32,949 bases of DNA. It comes from an uncultured bacterium. GTDB taxonomy: Bacteria; Planctomycetota; Uabimicrobiia; Uabimicrobiales; JABWCH01. The notes under the pieces are model-generated. The model did not search any database. It was not told the origin of the DNA and saw only the letters and a program-made list of their open reading frames with translations. Positions 22,290 to 30,765 of this stretch are shown here, one piece after another (positions within the stretch are counted from its first letter, which is position 1; each line of letters opens with the position of its first letter). The position numbers and the translations under genes were made by a program. The DNA lies in the NCBI GenBank assembly GCA_938003875.1, contig CALKWO010000191.1, positions 1-32,949 of the forward strand, read 5' to 3'.

Positions 22290-22555
22290 CTGGACTGCCC
22301 TGTGAACGGCCATAAACTAAAAAAATAAAAAACCACACAGACACAGAGGGCACAGAGAATTTTTATTTTTTGAACCACAGATAAACACAGATGAACACAA
22401 ATATTTTTTTATAACGTTTTTTTCCTATTTTATTGTTTCTTTAGATACTTGCTCATGAATAAATTGAGGCCAAAAAGATTATCTAATTCGTGTTTATTTG
22501 TGTTCATCTGTGGTTCTCTTCTCATTTTTCTCTGTGTTCTCTGTGCCTCTGTGGT
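22290..22555 (-). repeat. Dispersed palindromic element, copy 2 of an inverted pair
   Basis: Homologous to 20342-20590 in opposite orientation: CTGGACTGCCCTGTGAACGG (22290-22309) mirrors the inner end of copy 1, and the AACCACAG...GTGTTCATCTGTGGTTCTCTT parts mirror its arms. The copy is itself an imperfect palindrome (ACCACACAGACACAGAGG from 22332, CCTCTGTGGT to 22555). It fills nearly all of the 327-base gap 22275-22601; nothing else is seen there. Confidence 0.75.
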
Positions 22556-22601
22556 GAAATTTTAAATTATGCTCGTTTTCAGAATAATTATATGTAATGT
22601 T

Positions 22602-23693
22602 TTACTCTAAGCCTAAAGATGAAAATTCTTCGAGCAATTCTTTTTGCTTTCGTGTCAATTTTTCAGGAATATGAACTTGAATTTTTACCAGGTGGTCGCC
22701 TTTTCTTCTTCCTTGCGAAATACCATGTCCTGGGATACGAAGCATTCTGCCTGGTTGGATCCCTGCTGGAATCTTCAGGTCTACCTCTCCTTGCAGGGTC
22801 CGAATTATGGCTTTACTTCCTAGCATGGCTTCTTTCAGATCAATGGTATATTCTGAAATAATGTTGATACCATCTCTGGAAAAAGGAGAATCGGCAAGAA
22901 CTGTAACTTCAATATATAAATCTCCAGCACCTCCGCCATTACTGCCAAGATGGCCTTCTCCTGATACTTTTATTTTTTCTCCTGTTTCAATCCCAGAAGG
23001 AATATGGACGGTCAATTTTCTTTTGGCTTTACAAAATCCACTTCCATGACATACCTGGCAAGGGCTGTCAATCAACACTCCCTGGCCAAAACATCTTGGG
23101 CAGCTACGTTGAAAAGAAAAGGTTCCTTTCTGATTTTGTACCTGGCCTGTTCCATTGCAATAGCTACATCTTTTTCTCTGCCCGCCCATGGTTACACCTG
23201 TACCACTACAAGTGCTACAGGAAACATCTTTATTCAATGTAATAGTGGACTTCCCGCCTTTGGCTGCGACTTCAAAAGGTATATCCAATTTGATATGTCT
23301 GTCTTCCCCTTTTTCTGGTTTTTCTCTTCTTCCTCTCTCAGAAGAGCCAAATACACTCTCACCACTAAAGAAAGAATTGAATAATTCACTCAAATCCATA
23401 TTTTCAAAATCAAAAGACGTTCCTCCCATATTCCCTGCATTAAAAGGATTCCCTGGCCCAAAACCACGGAAGCCTCCCTCACGGAATTGGTCATATTGCT
23501 TACGCTTTTGGGTATTGGAAAGAACTTCATAAGCTTCTGTAATTTCTTTAAATTTTTTTTCTGCTTCTTTATTTCCTGGGTTTTTATCGGGATGGTACTT
23601 CTTCGCTAAATCGCGGTATGCTGTTTTGATCTGGGATTCTGAGGATTCTTTATTGATCCCTAAAATTTCATAATAGTCTTTTATCGATCTCAT
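22602..23693 (-). CDS. dnaJ: Chaperone protein DnaJ
   Basis: This is the type I Hsp40 co-chaperone that delivers unfolded clients to DnaK and stimulates its ATPase. The J domain (residues ~6-70) contains His34-Pro35-Asp36. A Gly/Phe-rich linker follows (~75-110). Four zinc-binding repeats come next: CSTCSGTG, CSYCNGTG, CPRCFGQG, CQVCHGSG (~140-215). The C-terminal substrate-binding domains I and II end near residue 360. All eight zinc cysteines are present. The start is ATG 23693 with GGAAAG 7-8 nt upstream; the TTG two codons earlier is too close to that site. It lies 28 nt downstream of the thiamine pyrophosphokinase gene, so it is probably in the same operon. No dnaK or grpE is near, which is common outside model bacteria. 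Confidence 0.97.
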   Translation of the reverse strand: MRSIKDYYEILGINKESSESQIKTAYRDLAKKYHPDKNPGNKEAEKKFKEITEAYEVLSNTQKRKQYDQFREGGFRGFGPGNPFNAGNMGGTSFDFENMDLSELFNSFFSGESVFGSSERGRREKPEKGEDRHIKLDIPFEVAAKGGKSTITLNKDVSCSTCSGTGVTMGGQRKRCSYCNGTGQVQNQKGTFSFQRSCPRCFGQGVLIDSPCQVCHGSGFCKAKRKLTVHIPSGIETGEKIKVSGEGHLGSNGGGAGDLYIEVTVLADSPFSRDGINIISEYTIDLKEAMLGSKAIIRTLQGEVDLKIPAGIQPGRMLRIPGHGISQGRRKGDHLVKIQVHIPEKLTRKQKELLEEFSSLGLE

Positions 23694-23721
23694 ACTCAAT
23701 CTTTCCAGGGGATTGACCCCA

Positions 23722-24378
23722 TTACAATTTTTCCTGGATTACAAAGGCCATACCATCTTGTAAAAAAATTGTTCCTGTTTCTTCTTCAAGAAAATTGCTC
23801 ACCGTCCATGTCATACCCTGGGCAATGCTTTTATCCTGGAGATTCCAGCGGAATCCCGCCATGGTTAAACCAGAAAGTATAGGGCTGACAGGGAGAATAG
23901 AAAGTATTGCCCCATATTTTTTTTCTACAATTTTTTTACAAGACGGAGTTAAGAGCGTCACATAGTGAGATGGATGCAATATTCTAACCTCTGCACCTTT
24001 TTCATAACCATATACGAGTAAATATAAATTAGCCAGAGTATGATCCAGCCTACAGCCTATTCCACCCAAGATATAGATAGGATTGTTCTTATTCTCTATC
24101 GCCATATCTAAGGCAAGATGGGTATCTGTTTTGTCTTTATCACAGGAAAATTTTTTTTGAGGAATTTGAGCCTGGCAAGCCCAATTCATGTCCTCTTGGC
24201 TAATAGAGTCCATATCTCCTAATAAAATATCAGGTTTGATATTTTGTTTTCGGAAGAGCTTTAAACCACCATCTACAGCAATAAGGAAAGCCCTTTTTTG
24301 AAGTAAGGATGTATAAAAGTCTTCTTCTGACTCTAAATTTCCTGCCGCTACGATAATCGCCATTGTTTCATCGTTCAT
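23722..24378 (-). CDS. Thiamine pyrophosphokinase
   Basis: Transfers pyrophosphate from ATP to thiamine to make TDP, the active cofactor. The 218 residues have the full TPK layout. 'VDGGLKLF' and 'GDMDSIS' form the N-terminal diphosphokinase site. 'DKDKTDTHLALDMAI' follows, then 'GGIGCRLDHTLANLYLL', with Asp and Arg residues for Mg-ATP. The C-terminal beta-sandwich thiamine-binding domain follows ('ILPVSPILSGLTMAGFRWNL', 'GMTWTVSNF'). Its start overlaps the end of the 410-residue upstream gene by 11 nt (ATGAACGATGA), which points to translational coupling. dnaJ follows after 28 nt. No TPP riboswitch is visible upstream. No other thiamine gene is present, consistent with salvage. Confidence 0.93.
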   Translation of the reverse strand: MNDETMAIIVAAGNLESEEDFYTSLLQKRAFLIAVDGGLKLFRKQNIKPDILLGDMDSISQEDMNWACQAQIPQKKFSCDKDKTDTHLALDMAIENKNNPIYILGGIGCRLDHTLANLYLLVYGYEKGAEVRILHPSHYVTLLTPSCKKIVEKKYGAILSILPVSPILSGLTMAGFRWNLQDKSIAQGMTWTVSNFLEEETGTIFLQDGMAFVIQEKL

Positions 24379-25600
24379 TTTTATACTCTGCTACGTATTT
24401 TTGCCATTGTCGTAAGGGTGCTGGCCCTGTTGAAAAAAAAGTAGGGGCAACGGCAAGTTCCATATCCTGAATTTTAAAAGGGCCCCTATTGGGATTTCCA
24501 TATTCTTTGGGAGCTTCTACGCAGCTCAGATATACACAAGATGCCCCTAGCTCTTTATAGTAGTTCCTTAGGCCTCTCAGCACTTTTCCATCCCCAGGAT
24601 TGCCAGTAAGGATAAAAATTCTTTTTCCTGATACCTGTGCATAAGGTCTTATCAGAGGAGGAATTTGGGAAATTCTAGCCAGGATATCCCTGCTTTTTTT
24701 GTCTTCCCATTCACCACACCTTACATGCTCTTCATAATGACTGTAGGGATGGATCGAAAAAGTAAGATCTGTATTCTGATCCATACAGGCAGAATATGCA
24801 AGGGCAGCACAGGAAAGACTAGAATAAAAGGGAGCTATAAAAAAATCGCAAGAAAATTTTTGGATGAAATCTTTGATTTTTAGGGCATGAAGTGCATTGG
24901 CTATCTCATTGCAGCTATTTCTCAATCGAAAAAAAGATCCATCTACACCTCGACTTCCTTTAGAGGCAAGGGTGCTGATAAAGCCCAAATGTAATGGTGA
25001 AACCAAAAGGCTGATCTTTTCGCAAAACGAAGAGATATCGGTTCTTTCTTTTGTAAGCAAAGAGAGATAAAGTTGGGATGCAAGAATTACTGCCTTTTCT
25101 ATAAACAAGAAATCATCAGGATCTATATTTTTTGCCTGGAAATCACTACGAATTCCTGCTGCCTGGTAGAGAAGATACAAACCCCAGCAAACATGGTTTA
25201 AAAGTTCTTCGGCTATAGCAAGAGTGGTTTTGCACTGTAAAGAAAGATCGTCCTCTTCAAATTTTATAAGAGAGATTTTTTCTAACAAACCTATCAGTGT
25301 CTCATGGAATTCCATAAAATCTTTAATACCATAACGCTTAGAATATTCTTTAAAATAATGAATTCCTTTAGTCTTGAAAACTTGCTCAAAAGGAATCAGG
25401 CAACTTTCTATAAATTTTTTGCTCTGTCCTTCTCGTATATAAAGAGAAAGTAGTTCTATTTCCTCTTGAGAAAATTCCCATTGCCCTATATTGGTTAAAG
25501 AATTTTTCCATATTGTCTGAAGCACAAGGGCAGAAACAGGAAATCCTTGGATCGTCTGTGGATCTGACTGCATTTGTTCCATCATGATAAGTGAAGACAT
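24368..25600 (-). CDS. Unknown 410-residue protein, possible degenerate PRTase-like domain
   Basis: I do not recognise a family. Residues ~30-260 are mostly helical. The last ~160 residues have a strand-helix pattern: 'FFIAPFYSSLSCAALAYSACM', later 'HPYSHYEEH', and 'GKRIFILTGNPGDGKVLRGLRNYYKELGASCVYLSCV'. That spacing resembles type I phosphoribosyltransferases (hydrophobic strand, Thr-Gly loop, helix, 'LGA' strand), but the acidic PRPP-loop pair is missing. This is therefore a weak fold guess only, and it would imply a binding rather than a catalytic role. There is no signal peptide or membrane segment. AAGGAAAG lies upstream of ATG 25600. It overlaps thiamine pyrophosphokinase by 11 nt and heads a probable three-gene operon with dnaJ. 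Confidence 0.7.
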   Translation of the reverse strand: MSSLIMMEQMQSDPQTIQGFPVSALVLQTIWKNSLTNIGQWEFSQEEIELLSLYIREGQSKKFIESCLIPFEQVFKTKGIHYFKEYSKRYGIKDFMEFHETLIGLLEKISLIKFEEDDLSLQCKTTLAIAEELLNHVCWGLYLLYQAAGIRSDFQAKNIDPDDFLFIEKAVILASQLYLSLLTKERTDISSFCEKISLLVSPLHLGFISTLASKGSRGVDGSFFRLRNSCNEIANALHALKIKDFIQKFSCDFFIAPFYSSLSCAALAYSACMDQNTDLTFSIHPYSHYEEHVRCGEWEDKKSRDILARISQIPPLIRPYAQVSGKRIFILTGNPGDGKVLRGLRNYYKELGASCVYLSCVEAPKEYGNPNRGPFKIQDMELAVAPTFFSTGPAPLRQWQKYVAEYKNER

Positions 25601-25670
25601 TTTTAAATTCTTTCCTTAAAATAAGCCCATTTATCTTTCGATTTTTAGTTCAGACAAAAGGGTATTGAGT

Positions 25671-25732
25671 AAAGACGCAGGGATTCGCTAGCGTTAGGCT
25701 TTTGGGCGCAACCCTGTGGCTACAATCTATTG
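25671..25732 (-). repeat. Dispersed imperfect palindrome, family D copy 2
   Basis: Reverse complement of the element at 1088-1167: AAAGACGCAGGGATT here mirrors AATCCCTGCGTCTTT there, and GGCTACAATCTATTG mirrors CAATAGATTGTAGCC. This copy is shorter by about 15 nt in the centre. It lies in the 140-nt gap between the FHA gene end and the upstream start of the next operon. Confidence 0.75.
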
Positions 25733-25740
25733 CTGCTCGT

Positions 25741-26835
25741 TCAAGGTAGAACAACAGGGCGAATACGCAGAGAGGTATTTCCTAGTTGAATATATTGATC
25801 TTTTGGACAAAAGAATTCCATTCTATTTTTACTCAAAATTGTTTTGCTGCTAGTAAGATTACGCTGGCTGTCCAGAAACATGATAATTCCATGCGTGCTT
25901 CCCATATCTTCACAATAGGGAGCTTCTGAATCTTTTTCAGGAAGGACAATTCTTGCATGCTTTCTGGAGAGACAAGAATCCCCTTCAATCAAAATTTCAT
26001 AACAGAATTTGCCTTCTTTTTCTTCACAGGTTTTATGGATACGCATTTTATCCAACTGCCCAACTTGCTTTACTGCATTATCTTTATTGCTTTTACGGCC
26101 AATATATACTTCGGAAGGACTATTTACGACAATTTTGTATGCATTCTCAAATTTTGGTATCCAGAAAAAAATTTCATAGTTTTGTGCATTTGCTTTATAG
26201 ATGGCAGTTGTCTGGTTTGCTGCCTTACTTAACATTTTTTTATATTTGTTAGCTAATTCTGGATATTGAGGCAAATTTGTATCTGTACAAGAATAGTCCA
26301 TAGGGGGAAATAGTTCTTTTTTCAAATATTCTAGTTGGGCTTTTATTTCTTCCCATGTCTGGAATCTACGAGAAGGATCTTCTGCCATTCCTTTATAAAA
26401 AAATTGTTGAAGCACTACAAACTGTTGATCCGTATGATAGGATAGCAGACCTTCTTTTATAAGAATTTGTTGGTTTACAGGCAATTTTCCTGTAAGTATC
26501 CCCAAAAAAAATTGGCAGACAAGATAAGTGAGTCTTGTTAATTTTCTTCTCCAAAAACGGTCCGTCTGGTGCTCTGGCGGGGCAATCAAAGCTTCTTCTT
26601 TAATATACGGATCATTTTCATCAAAGGTTCTTTCCATATCTATTTTTAACTTATCCTCTTGCCAGATAATAGAGGAAATACAATGTGGTATTCGAATATA
26701 TTGCTCTGATAGAATATCCTCCAGGGTTTCTATAAGAAGGCTTGTTGCATGAATGGAATTGGTAGTATCCCATCTTTGCGTTTCTTCAAAAACTGGCTTA
26801 TATAGACGTGGAAAAGTTTTTTTGGGATCGCTCAA
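25741..26835 (-). CDS. FHA protein with pseudokinase-like C-lobe
   Basis: The C-terminal FHA domain (about residues 235-355) has the phosphothreonine-binding residues: 'YIGRKSN' (Gly245-Arg247), 'SRKHARI' (Ser290-Arg-x-His293) and 'DMGSTHGI' (310-317, usually GSTNG). Residues ~50-170 look like the end of a kinase domain with no N-lobe. 'SSIIWQEDKLKIDMER' stands where 'SNIIL...LIDFG' would be. 'APPEHQTDRFW' matches the APE motif, 'CQFFLGILTGKLPVN' helix F-G, and 'AEDPSRRFQTWEEIKAQL' the terminal helix with its conserved Arg. His-Arg-Asp and Asp-Phe-Gly are gone, so it cannot phosphorylate. It starts with TTG overlapping the TPR gene stop by four bases (TTGA), with GGAAA before it. Likely role: phospho-dependent adaptor. 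Confidence 0.82.
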   Translation of the reverse strand: MSDPKKTFPRLYKPVFEETQRWDTTNSIHATSLLIETLEDILSEQYIRIPHCISSIIWQEDKLKIDMERTFDENDPYIKEEALIAPPEHQTDRFWRRKLTRLTYLVCQFFLGILTGKLPVNQQILIKEGLLSYHTDQQFVVLQQFFYKGMAEDPSRRFQTWEEIKAQLEYLKKELFPPMDYSCTDTNLPQYPELANKYKKMLSKAANQTTAIYKANAQNYEIFFWIPKFENAYKIVVNSPSEVYIGRKSNKDNAVKQVGQLDKMRIHKTCEEKEGKFCYEILIEGDSCLSRKHARIVLPEKDSEAPYCEDMGSTHGIIMFLDSQRNLTSSKTILSKNRMEFFCPKDQYIQLGNTSLRIRPVVLP

Positions 26836-29042
26836 AGGATTTCCTTTCCTAAATTTATCTTATTAGAGCGATATAGTGAACTTTGATCTAATTCTTCTAC
26901 TTTTTTTACATCCTGTCTTGCTAAAGCAAGGTTAGGATTCGATTTTTCTTGATAGCATATTGCTCTTTTTAGATAAGCAAATTGGTCTTTAGGATTGCTT
27001 TGAATGACTTTCGTGATATCCTCTATCGCACGGTCATATCTCCCTCTTCTCATATAACAAAGAGCACGATTAAAATAATGATGGCTATTGTTGGGATCTA
27101 AACCCAAAGATTTTTCAAAAGCGATGTCCGCTTCCTGTTGCATATTCTTTTCATTCAAGATAAGGCCTTCAAGATCATAAAGGCAAGAATCATCGGGAGA
27201 AAGCTGTTGGGCATATTGTATATCAGATAAAGCAGCATCGAAATCTTTTAGAAAGAAATAGGCTTCACTCCTGGATTTATAGAGAGAAGCATTTTTCCCT
27301 CCACGGCTAATGCTGGAGCTAAAATTATGTATTGCCGATTCATAATCTTTTTGCTCAAGATAGATATTTCCTCGTGTCTCAAACACTTCTGGTTTAAGAT
27401 ATTCATTCAGAATGGCTTCTTCAAGGTCTCTGAGAGATGCTTCAAGAGCTCCTACGCGTATTAGGTACTTGGCTCTTATCCAATATACTTTTCCCTTTTC
27501 GTTGAAAATATTGCATCCTACAATTTTATCTAAATAATTCAGGGCTTCGCCATAGGCTCCTATATTTCTATATTCTGTAGCGAGTTGAAAATATACCTGG
27601 TTCAATAAATCTTCCAGATTGGCTTCATCATAAGCAAACTCCCTTGCATTTTCTAAATCTTCGATTGCCATTTGCCATATTTTTTTTCTGATATATAAAA
27701 CAGCCCTCAAATAGTAGGCTGCCCCTATATCCTCTCCTGCAGAAATGCAAATTGCTAAATGATACATTGCCTCTTCAAAATTGCTATTTTCCAGAGCGAT
27801 TTTTGCCAGTTGAAGGTTTTCTCCACCTTTCATTTCACGGCTAAGATCAATTTCCAGGTTTACTTTAAATTCCTTTTTAGGAGACTGGATTGTTTGTTTA
27901 GTATCAAAGGTAATATCTGTTTCTGCTATTTCTTCGATTTCTTCTAATTCGTATTGTTTTTCGGATTCTGGAGAATCGCCTATATGTATCGCCTCTTCCT
28001 CCATAGCTTCTTCTGCAGAAATTTCTTCAATGAATTCAGCTTCCATAGCTTCTACCTGGTCTTCTTTTAAGCCATCTTCTTCTGAAAGAAATTCATTTAT
28101 ATGAGGGGCAGAAAAATGATTCTCTTTGATTTCCATAGCTTCCACAAGGCCGTCGTCTATAAAAATAGCTTGGGCAAGAGAATTGCTTTCTGTAGTTTGT
28201 TCTACCGTAATTGCTTCTACAAAATCGCCAGGCTCTTCTATGGGAACAGCGTTGTCAAAGCTTCCTTCGACTTCCTCAACAGAAACAGCATTGTCGAAGC
28301 TTCCTTCGACTTCCTCAACAGAAACAGCATTATCGAAGCTTCCTTCGACTTCCTCAACAGAAACAGCATTGTCGAAGCTTTCTTCCCTGTTGGTATTGAT
28401 AAAATTTTCTTCTTGATTTTCAAAAGATATTTCTTGCTGCAACTGCACATCATTGGTTTCAAAGAGATTGACTTCTTCCTGAATAGGCTCAAAAATATTT
28501 TCTTCTTTAGTATAAATATCCTGAATATTTTTTTCTTCTAAAGGTTCAAAAATGTTTTCATCACTAAAATCATTTTTTATCTTTTCTTCTTTAGGGGGAA
28601 TGGGCTTTCCTTTTACAGTTCCCATGCCCGGAATATTTTTTACAGGAGCCGGTGTCTGGACAGGCTGTGGAATAGCAATATTCTGATCATCGTGAAAATA
28701 TGCTTCCAAATCTCCTGTAGTTTCTAGAATATCAGGCGTGCCTAATTGTAGAACAGGCCTTTTTCTATCCTTTGATGATGGATCTTCATCTCCACCAAGC
28801 GAAAGCTGCTTTAACTCAGGGAGACTGGGAAATTCAAAGATGTCATTTTCCTCTTCCTTCCCCTTCATTTCATTCATCTTCTTTTCAATCACTTCTAGTG
28901 GTGGAATCTGAACAGGATTTCCACATTTAGGGCATTTCCCAACTTTTCCTGCGAATTCAGGAGAAACTTTTACTCTTTTCCCGCAGGTACAAAGAAGGCG
29001 AATAAGGCCTATTTCTTTTTGGTCAGATTTTTTAGGTTTCAA
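26832..29042 (-). CDS. Zinc-ribbon and TPR-repeat protein
   Basis: The N-terminal zinc ribbon reads 'CTCGKRVKVSPEFAGKVGKC' then 'PKCGNPVQIPP', a domain often placed in front of kinases and TPR proteins of Planctomycetota. A long acidic, probably disordered region follows (~70-400), including four copies of a 13-residue repeat. From residue ~405 to the end there are about nine tetratricopeptide repeats, for example 'AAYYLRAVLYIRKKIWQMAIEDLENAREF', 'YESAIHNFSSSISRG' and 'YDRAIEDITKVIQSNPKD'. TPRs bind protein partners. The start is uncertain: TTG 29042 has an AAGGGA site, TTG 29060 has none. It overlaps the upstream nucleotidyltransferase gene and the FHA gene downstream, so the two likely function together. 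No membrane segment. Protein scaffold inferred. Confidence 0.88.
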   Translation of the reverse strand: MKPKKSDQKEIGLIRLLCTCGKRVKVSPEFAGKVGKCPKCGNPVQIPPLEVIEKKMNEMKGKEEENDIFEFPSLPELKQLSLGGDEDPSSKDRKRPVLQLGTPDILETTGDLEAYFHDDQNIAIPQPVQTPAPVKNIPGMGTVKGKPIPPKEEKIKNDFSDENIFEPLEEKNIQDIYTKEENIFEPIQEEVNLFETNDVQLQQEISFENQEENFINTNREESFDNAVSVEEVEGSFDNAVSVEEVEGSFDNAVSVEEVEGSFDNAVPIEEPGDFVEAITVEQTTESNSLAQAIFIDDGLVEAMEIKENHFSAPHINEFLSEEDGLKEDQVEAMEAEFIEEISAEEAMEEEAIHIGDSPESEKQYELEEIEEIAETDITFDTKQTIQSPKKEFKVNLEIDLSREMKGGENLQLAKIALENSNFEEAMYHLAICISAGEDIGAAYYLRAVLYIRKKIWQMAIEDLENAREFAYDEANLEDLLNQVYFQLATEYRNIGAYGEALNYLDKIVGCNIFNEKGKVYWIRAKYLIRVGALEASLRDLEEAILNEYLKPEVFETRGNIYLEQKDYESAIHNFSSSISRGGKNASLYKSRSEAYFFLKDFDAALSDIQYAQQLSPDDSCLYDLEGLILNEKNMQQEADIAFEKSLGLDPNNSHHYFNRALCYMRRGRYDRAIEDITKVIQSNPKDQFAYLKRAICYQEKSNPNLALARQDVKKVEELDQSSLYRSNKINLGKEIL
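28249..28386 (-). repeat. 39-bp in-frame tandem repeat in TPR gene
   Basis: Three full units (28249-28287, 28288-28326, 28327-28365) and a partial fourth. They begin GCATTGTCGAAGCTTCC (first unit GCGTTGTCAAAGC) and continue TTCGACTTCCTCAACAGAAA. The minus strand encodes 13 residues, 'SFDNAVSVEEVEG'. Near identity indicates recent expansion, and copy number may vary between strains. Confidence 0.9.
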
Positions 29043-30288
29043 TATTTTTCCCTTCCCCAAAGTGAGATTTGATAAGCTGGATAGCTTGCTCTCGTGTAGA
29101 GATATTCCCTTCTAACTGTTGTTCTTCTATAAAGTAGAGCATATCTTTAAAAATAGGGCCTGGTTTAAATCCGATATGCATCAAATCATTACCATCTAGT
29201 AATGGTATAGGTTTGATTTTATCTATTCCGAATTCTTTGAATTTATTCTGACAATACCAATACAAATCGAGATTTCCCTGGGCTACACTTTTTTCTAGCC
29301 GATATATTTCTAAAAGATCGAAAAAATCAGAAAGACCTAGAAAACGTTTAAAATTGGCTAAACTCATACCAACGATATTCTCAAAAGAATGGTAGTTATT
29401 TTTCAATCCTGTTAAATACTCTGTCGACTTCCTGGAAAGACAAAGCCTCTTCGCGATATTTTTCAAGGATACCTCTTCCCTGTCACTCTGTACACCAGAG
29501 TTGAGGAAGGGCCACAACAATATACCTAATGCCATTTCCATCTTAGAGATAGGTGCTGCCAATTTTAACATTTCCAATACATCAGAAAATTTTTCTTCAT
29601 ATTCTTCCCATTCTGGCATAATATAGCTAAGAAGACCACTTTTTTGTAAAAGTGCAATTGCTCTTTCTGGATACTTGCAGAGAAGCATATTGGAAAGCTC
29701 ATCGCGTATTCTTTCCCAGGATACCGTTTGTATTAAAGAAGCCATAGAGGTTAATGCTTTCCATGTATCATCCGCAATTTCGAAAGAAAGCTGGGCAGAA
29801 AAGCGTATTGCTCTCATCAGTCGAAGATGGTCTTCTGAAAATCTTTCAGACGGAATTCCAATAGTTCTGATAATCTTCTCTTTTATATCTTCTTGTCCAT
29901 TGACATAGTCTATGATCGTATTGGAAACAGGGTCTAAAAAAAGACCGTTTATAGTAAAGTCTCTGCGCAGAGCATCCTCTTTTTCATCGCAAAAAATTAC
30001 GCTAGCAGGCCTTCTGCCATCCTCGTAGTCGCCATCTTTACGGAAAGTAGCGACCTCAAAATTATCTTTGCCATAAAGGACTTTAATGATGCCAAACTTC
30101 GCCCCTAAAGGGAGTGTGTGCTTAAAAATTTTTTGAATTTCTTGCGTATGAGCATCTGTAACAATATCATAGTCCTTAGGCTTTCTGTTTAAGAGAAAAT
30201 CTCTTACGCACCCACCGCAGAAATATGCCTTATAGCCATATTTTCTTAATTCTTCTATGATCTTTTTTGCTTTTTCTAATTGGCACAT
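29032..30288 (-). CDS. CCA tRNA nucleotidyltransferase / poly(A) polymerase family
   Basis: Class II nucleotidyltransferase, 418 residues. Motif A has 'GGCVRD' (25-30) and the metal-binding Asp39-x-Asp41 in 'PKDYDIVT'; 'RRDFTINGL' (108-116) is the base-selection helix; 'EDHLRLMRAIRFS' is the motif shared by CCA-adding enzymes and bacterial poly(A) polymerases. The helical body follows. CCA-adding and poly(A)-adding forms cannot be separated with confidence by eye; I favour CCA addition or A-addition to tRNA because the next upstream genes include an RNase Z-like hydrolase. It begins 19 nt after the NfeD-like gene stop, and its 3' end overlaps the TPR gene start by 11-29 nt. The start codon has only a weak ribosome site, consistent with coupling. 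Confidence 0.92.
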   Translation of the reverse strand: MCQLEKAKKIIEELRKYGYKAYFCGGCVRDFLLNRKPKDYDIVTDAHTQEIQKIFKHTLPLGAKFGIIKVLYGKDNFEVATFRKDGDYEDGRRPASVIFCDEKEDALRRDFTINGLFLDPVSNTIIDYVNGQEDIKEKIIRTIGIPSERFSEDHLRLMRAIRFSAQLSFEIADDTWKALTSMASLIQTVSWERIRDELSNMLLCKYPERAIALLQKSGLLSYIMPEWEEYEEKFSDVLEMLKLAAPISKMEMALGILLWPFLNSGVQSDREEVSLKNIAKRLCLSRKSTEYLTGLKNNYHSFENIVGMSLANFKRFLGLSDFFDLLEIYRLEKSVAQGNLDLYWYCQNKFKEFGIDKIKPIPLLDGNDLMHIGFKPGPIFKDMLYFIEEQQLEGNISTREQAIQLIKSHFGEGKNIET

Positions 30289-30307
30289 GAAAAATATCTG
30301 TAAAATT

Positions 30308-30751
30308 TTACTCAGAATCGTATTTTTCTACAATAACAAATTTAGGAGCACATCGGACAATACGGATTTTACTTCCTTGGGTAATCATAAGACCTTCTGT
30401 GATTGCAGGTATTTTTTGCCCTTCTATTTCGATTTCTCCTTTGGGATCAAGATAAGTGCAGGCAATCCCTTGCTTATATAAAAAAGCTGAAAACGGCCCA
30501 GAAGATTTCTTTTGAGAAAAAGAAATATCAAATCCAAAATGGAGTAAAAAGAAAAAAAAGACAATACAAAGTAAAGCGATGGCTAAAGAGCCATAACCAT
30601 TAATAAAAAGTATCAATATACCTATGATACCTAGTATAGCACTTAAATACAAACAAAAGATGAAGCTTCTTTTTTTAAAAAAGAGTACACCTAGAATCCA
30701 TATAATAAAAGCTGCTAAAAAGAGAGTGGTTGGATATAGCCAGCTATTCAT
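30308..30751 (-). CDS. NfeD-like membrane protein
   Basis: The 147-residue protein has three hydrophobic segments in the first 75 residues ('LFLAAFIIWILGVLF', 'FCLYLSAILGIIGILILFI', 'LAIALLCIVFFFFLLHFGF'). A soluble C-terminal OB-fold follows: 'QGIACTYLDPKGEIEIEGQKIPAITEGLMITQGSKIRIVRCAPKFVIVEKY'. The motif 'LDPKGEIEIEG' is diagnostic of the NfeD C-terminal domain. This is the short form; long forms carry a ClpP-like protease at the N-terminus, missing here. NfeD proteins pair with stomatin/flotillin (SPFH) proteins in membrane microdomains, but no SPFH gene is in the window. AAGGAA is 8 nt before ATG. It lies 14 nt after the MBL gene stop, inside the operon. Confidence 0.88.
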   Translation of the reverse strand: MNSWLYPTTLFLAAFIIWILGVLFFKKRSFIFCLYLSAILGIIGILILFINGYGSLAIALLCIVFFFFLLHFGFDISFSQKKSSGPFSAFLYKQGIACTYLDPKGEIEIEGQKIPAITEGLMITQGSKIRIVRCAPKFVIVEKYDSE

Positions 30752-30765
30752 ATATTGATTTCCTT

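Noticed and set aside
22275..22313. N-terminal extension of dtd
   Set aside because: The extra 13 codons lie in the dispersed repeat, and the family begins at MKAVVQR with a normal length of 145.
28249..28386. Possible CRISPR array
   Set aside because: The 39-bp units are contiguous with no spacers and are in frame inside a gene.
28101..28541. Plus-strand frames with repeated 'SFDFLNRNSIVEA' type segments
   Set aside because: Reverse complement of the 39-bp repeats of the TPR gene, whose own frame carries the zinc ribbon and TPR signature.
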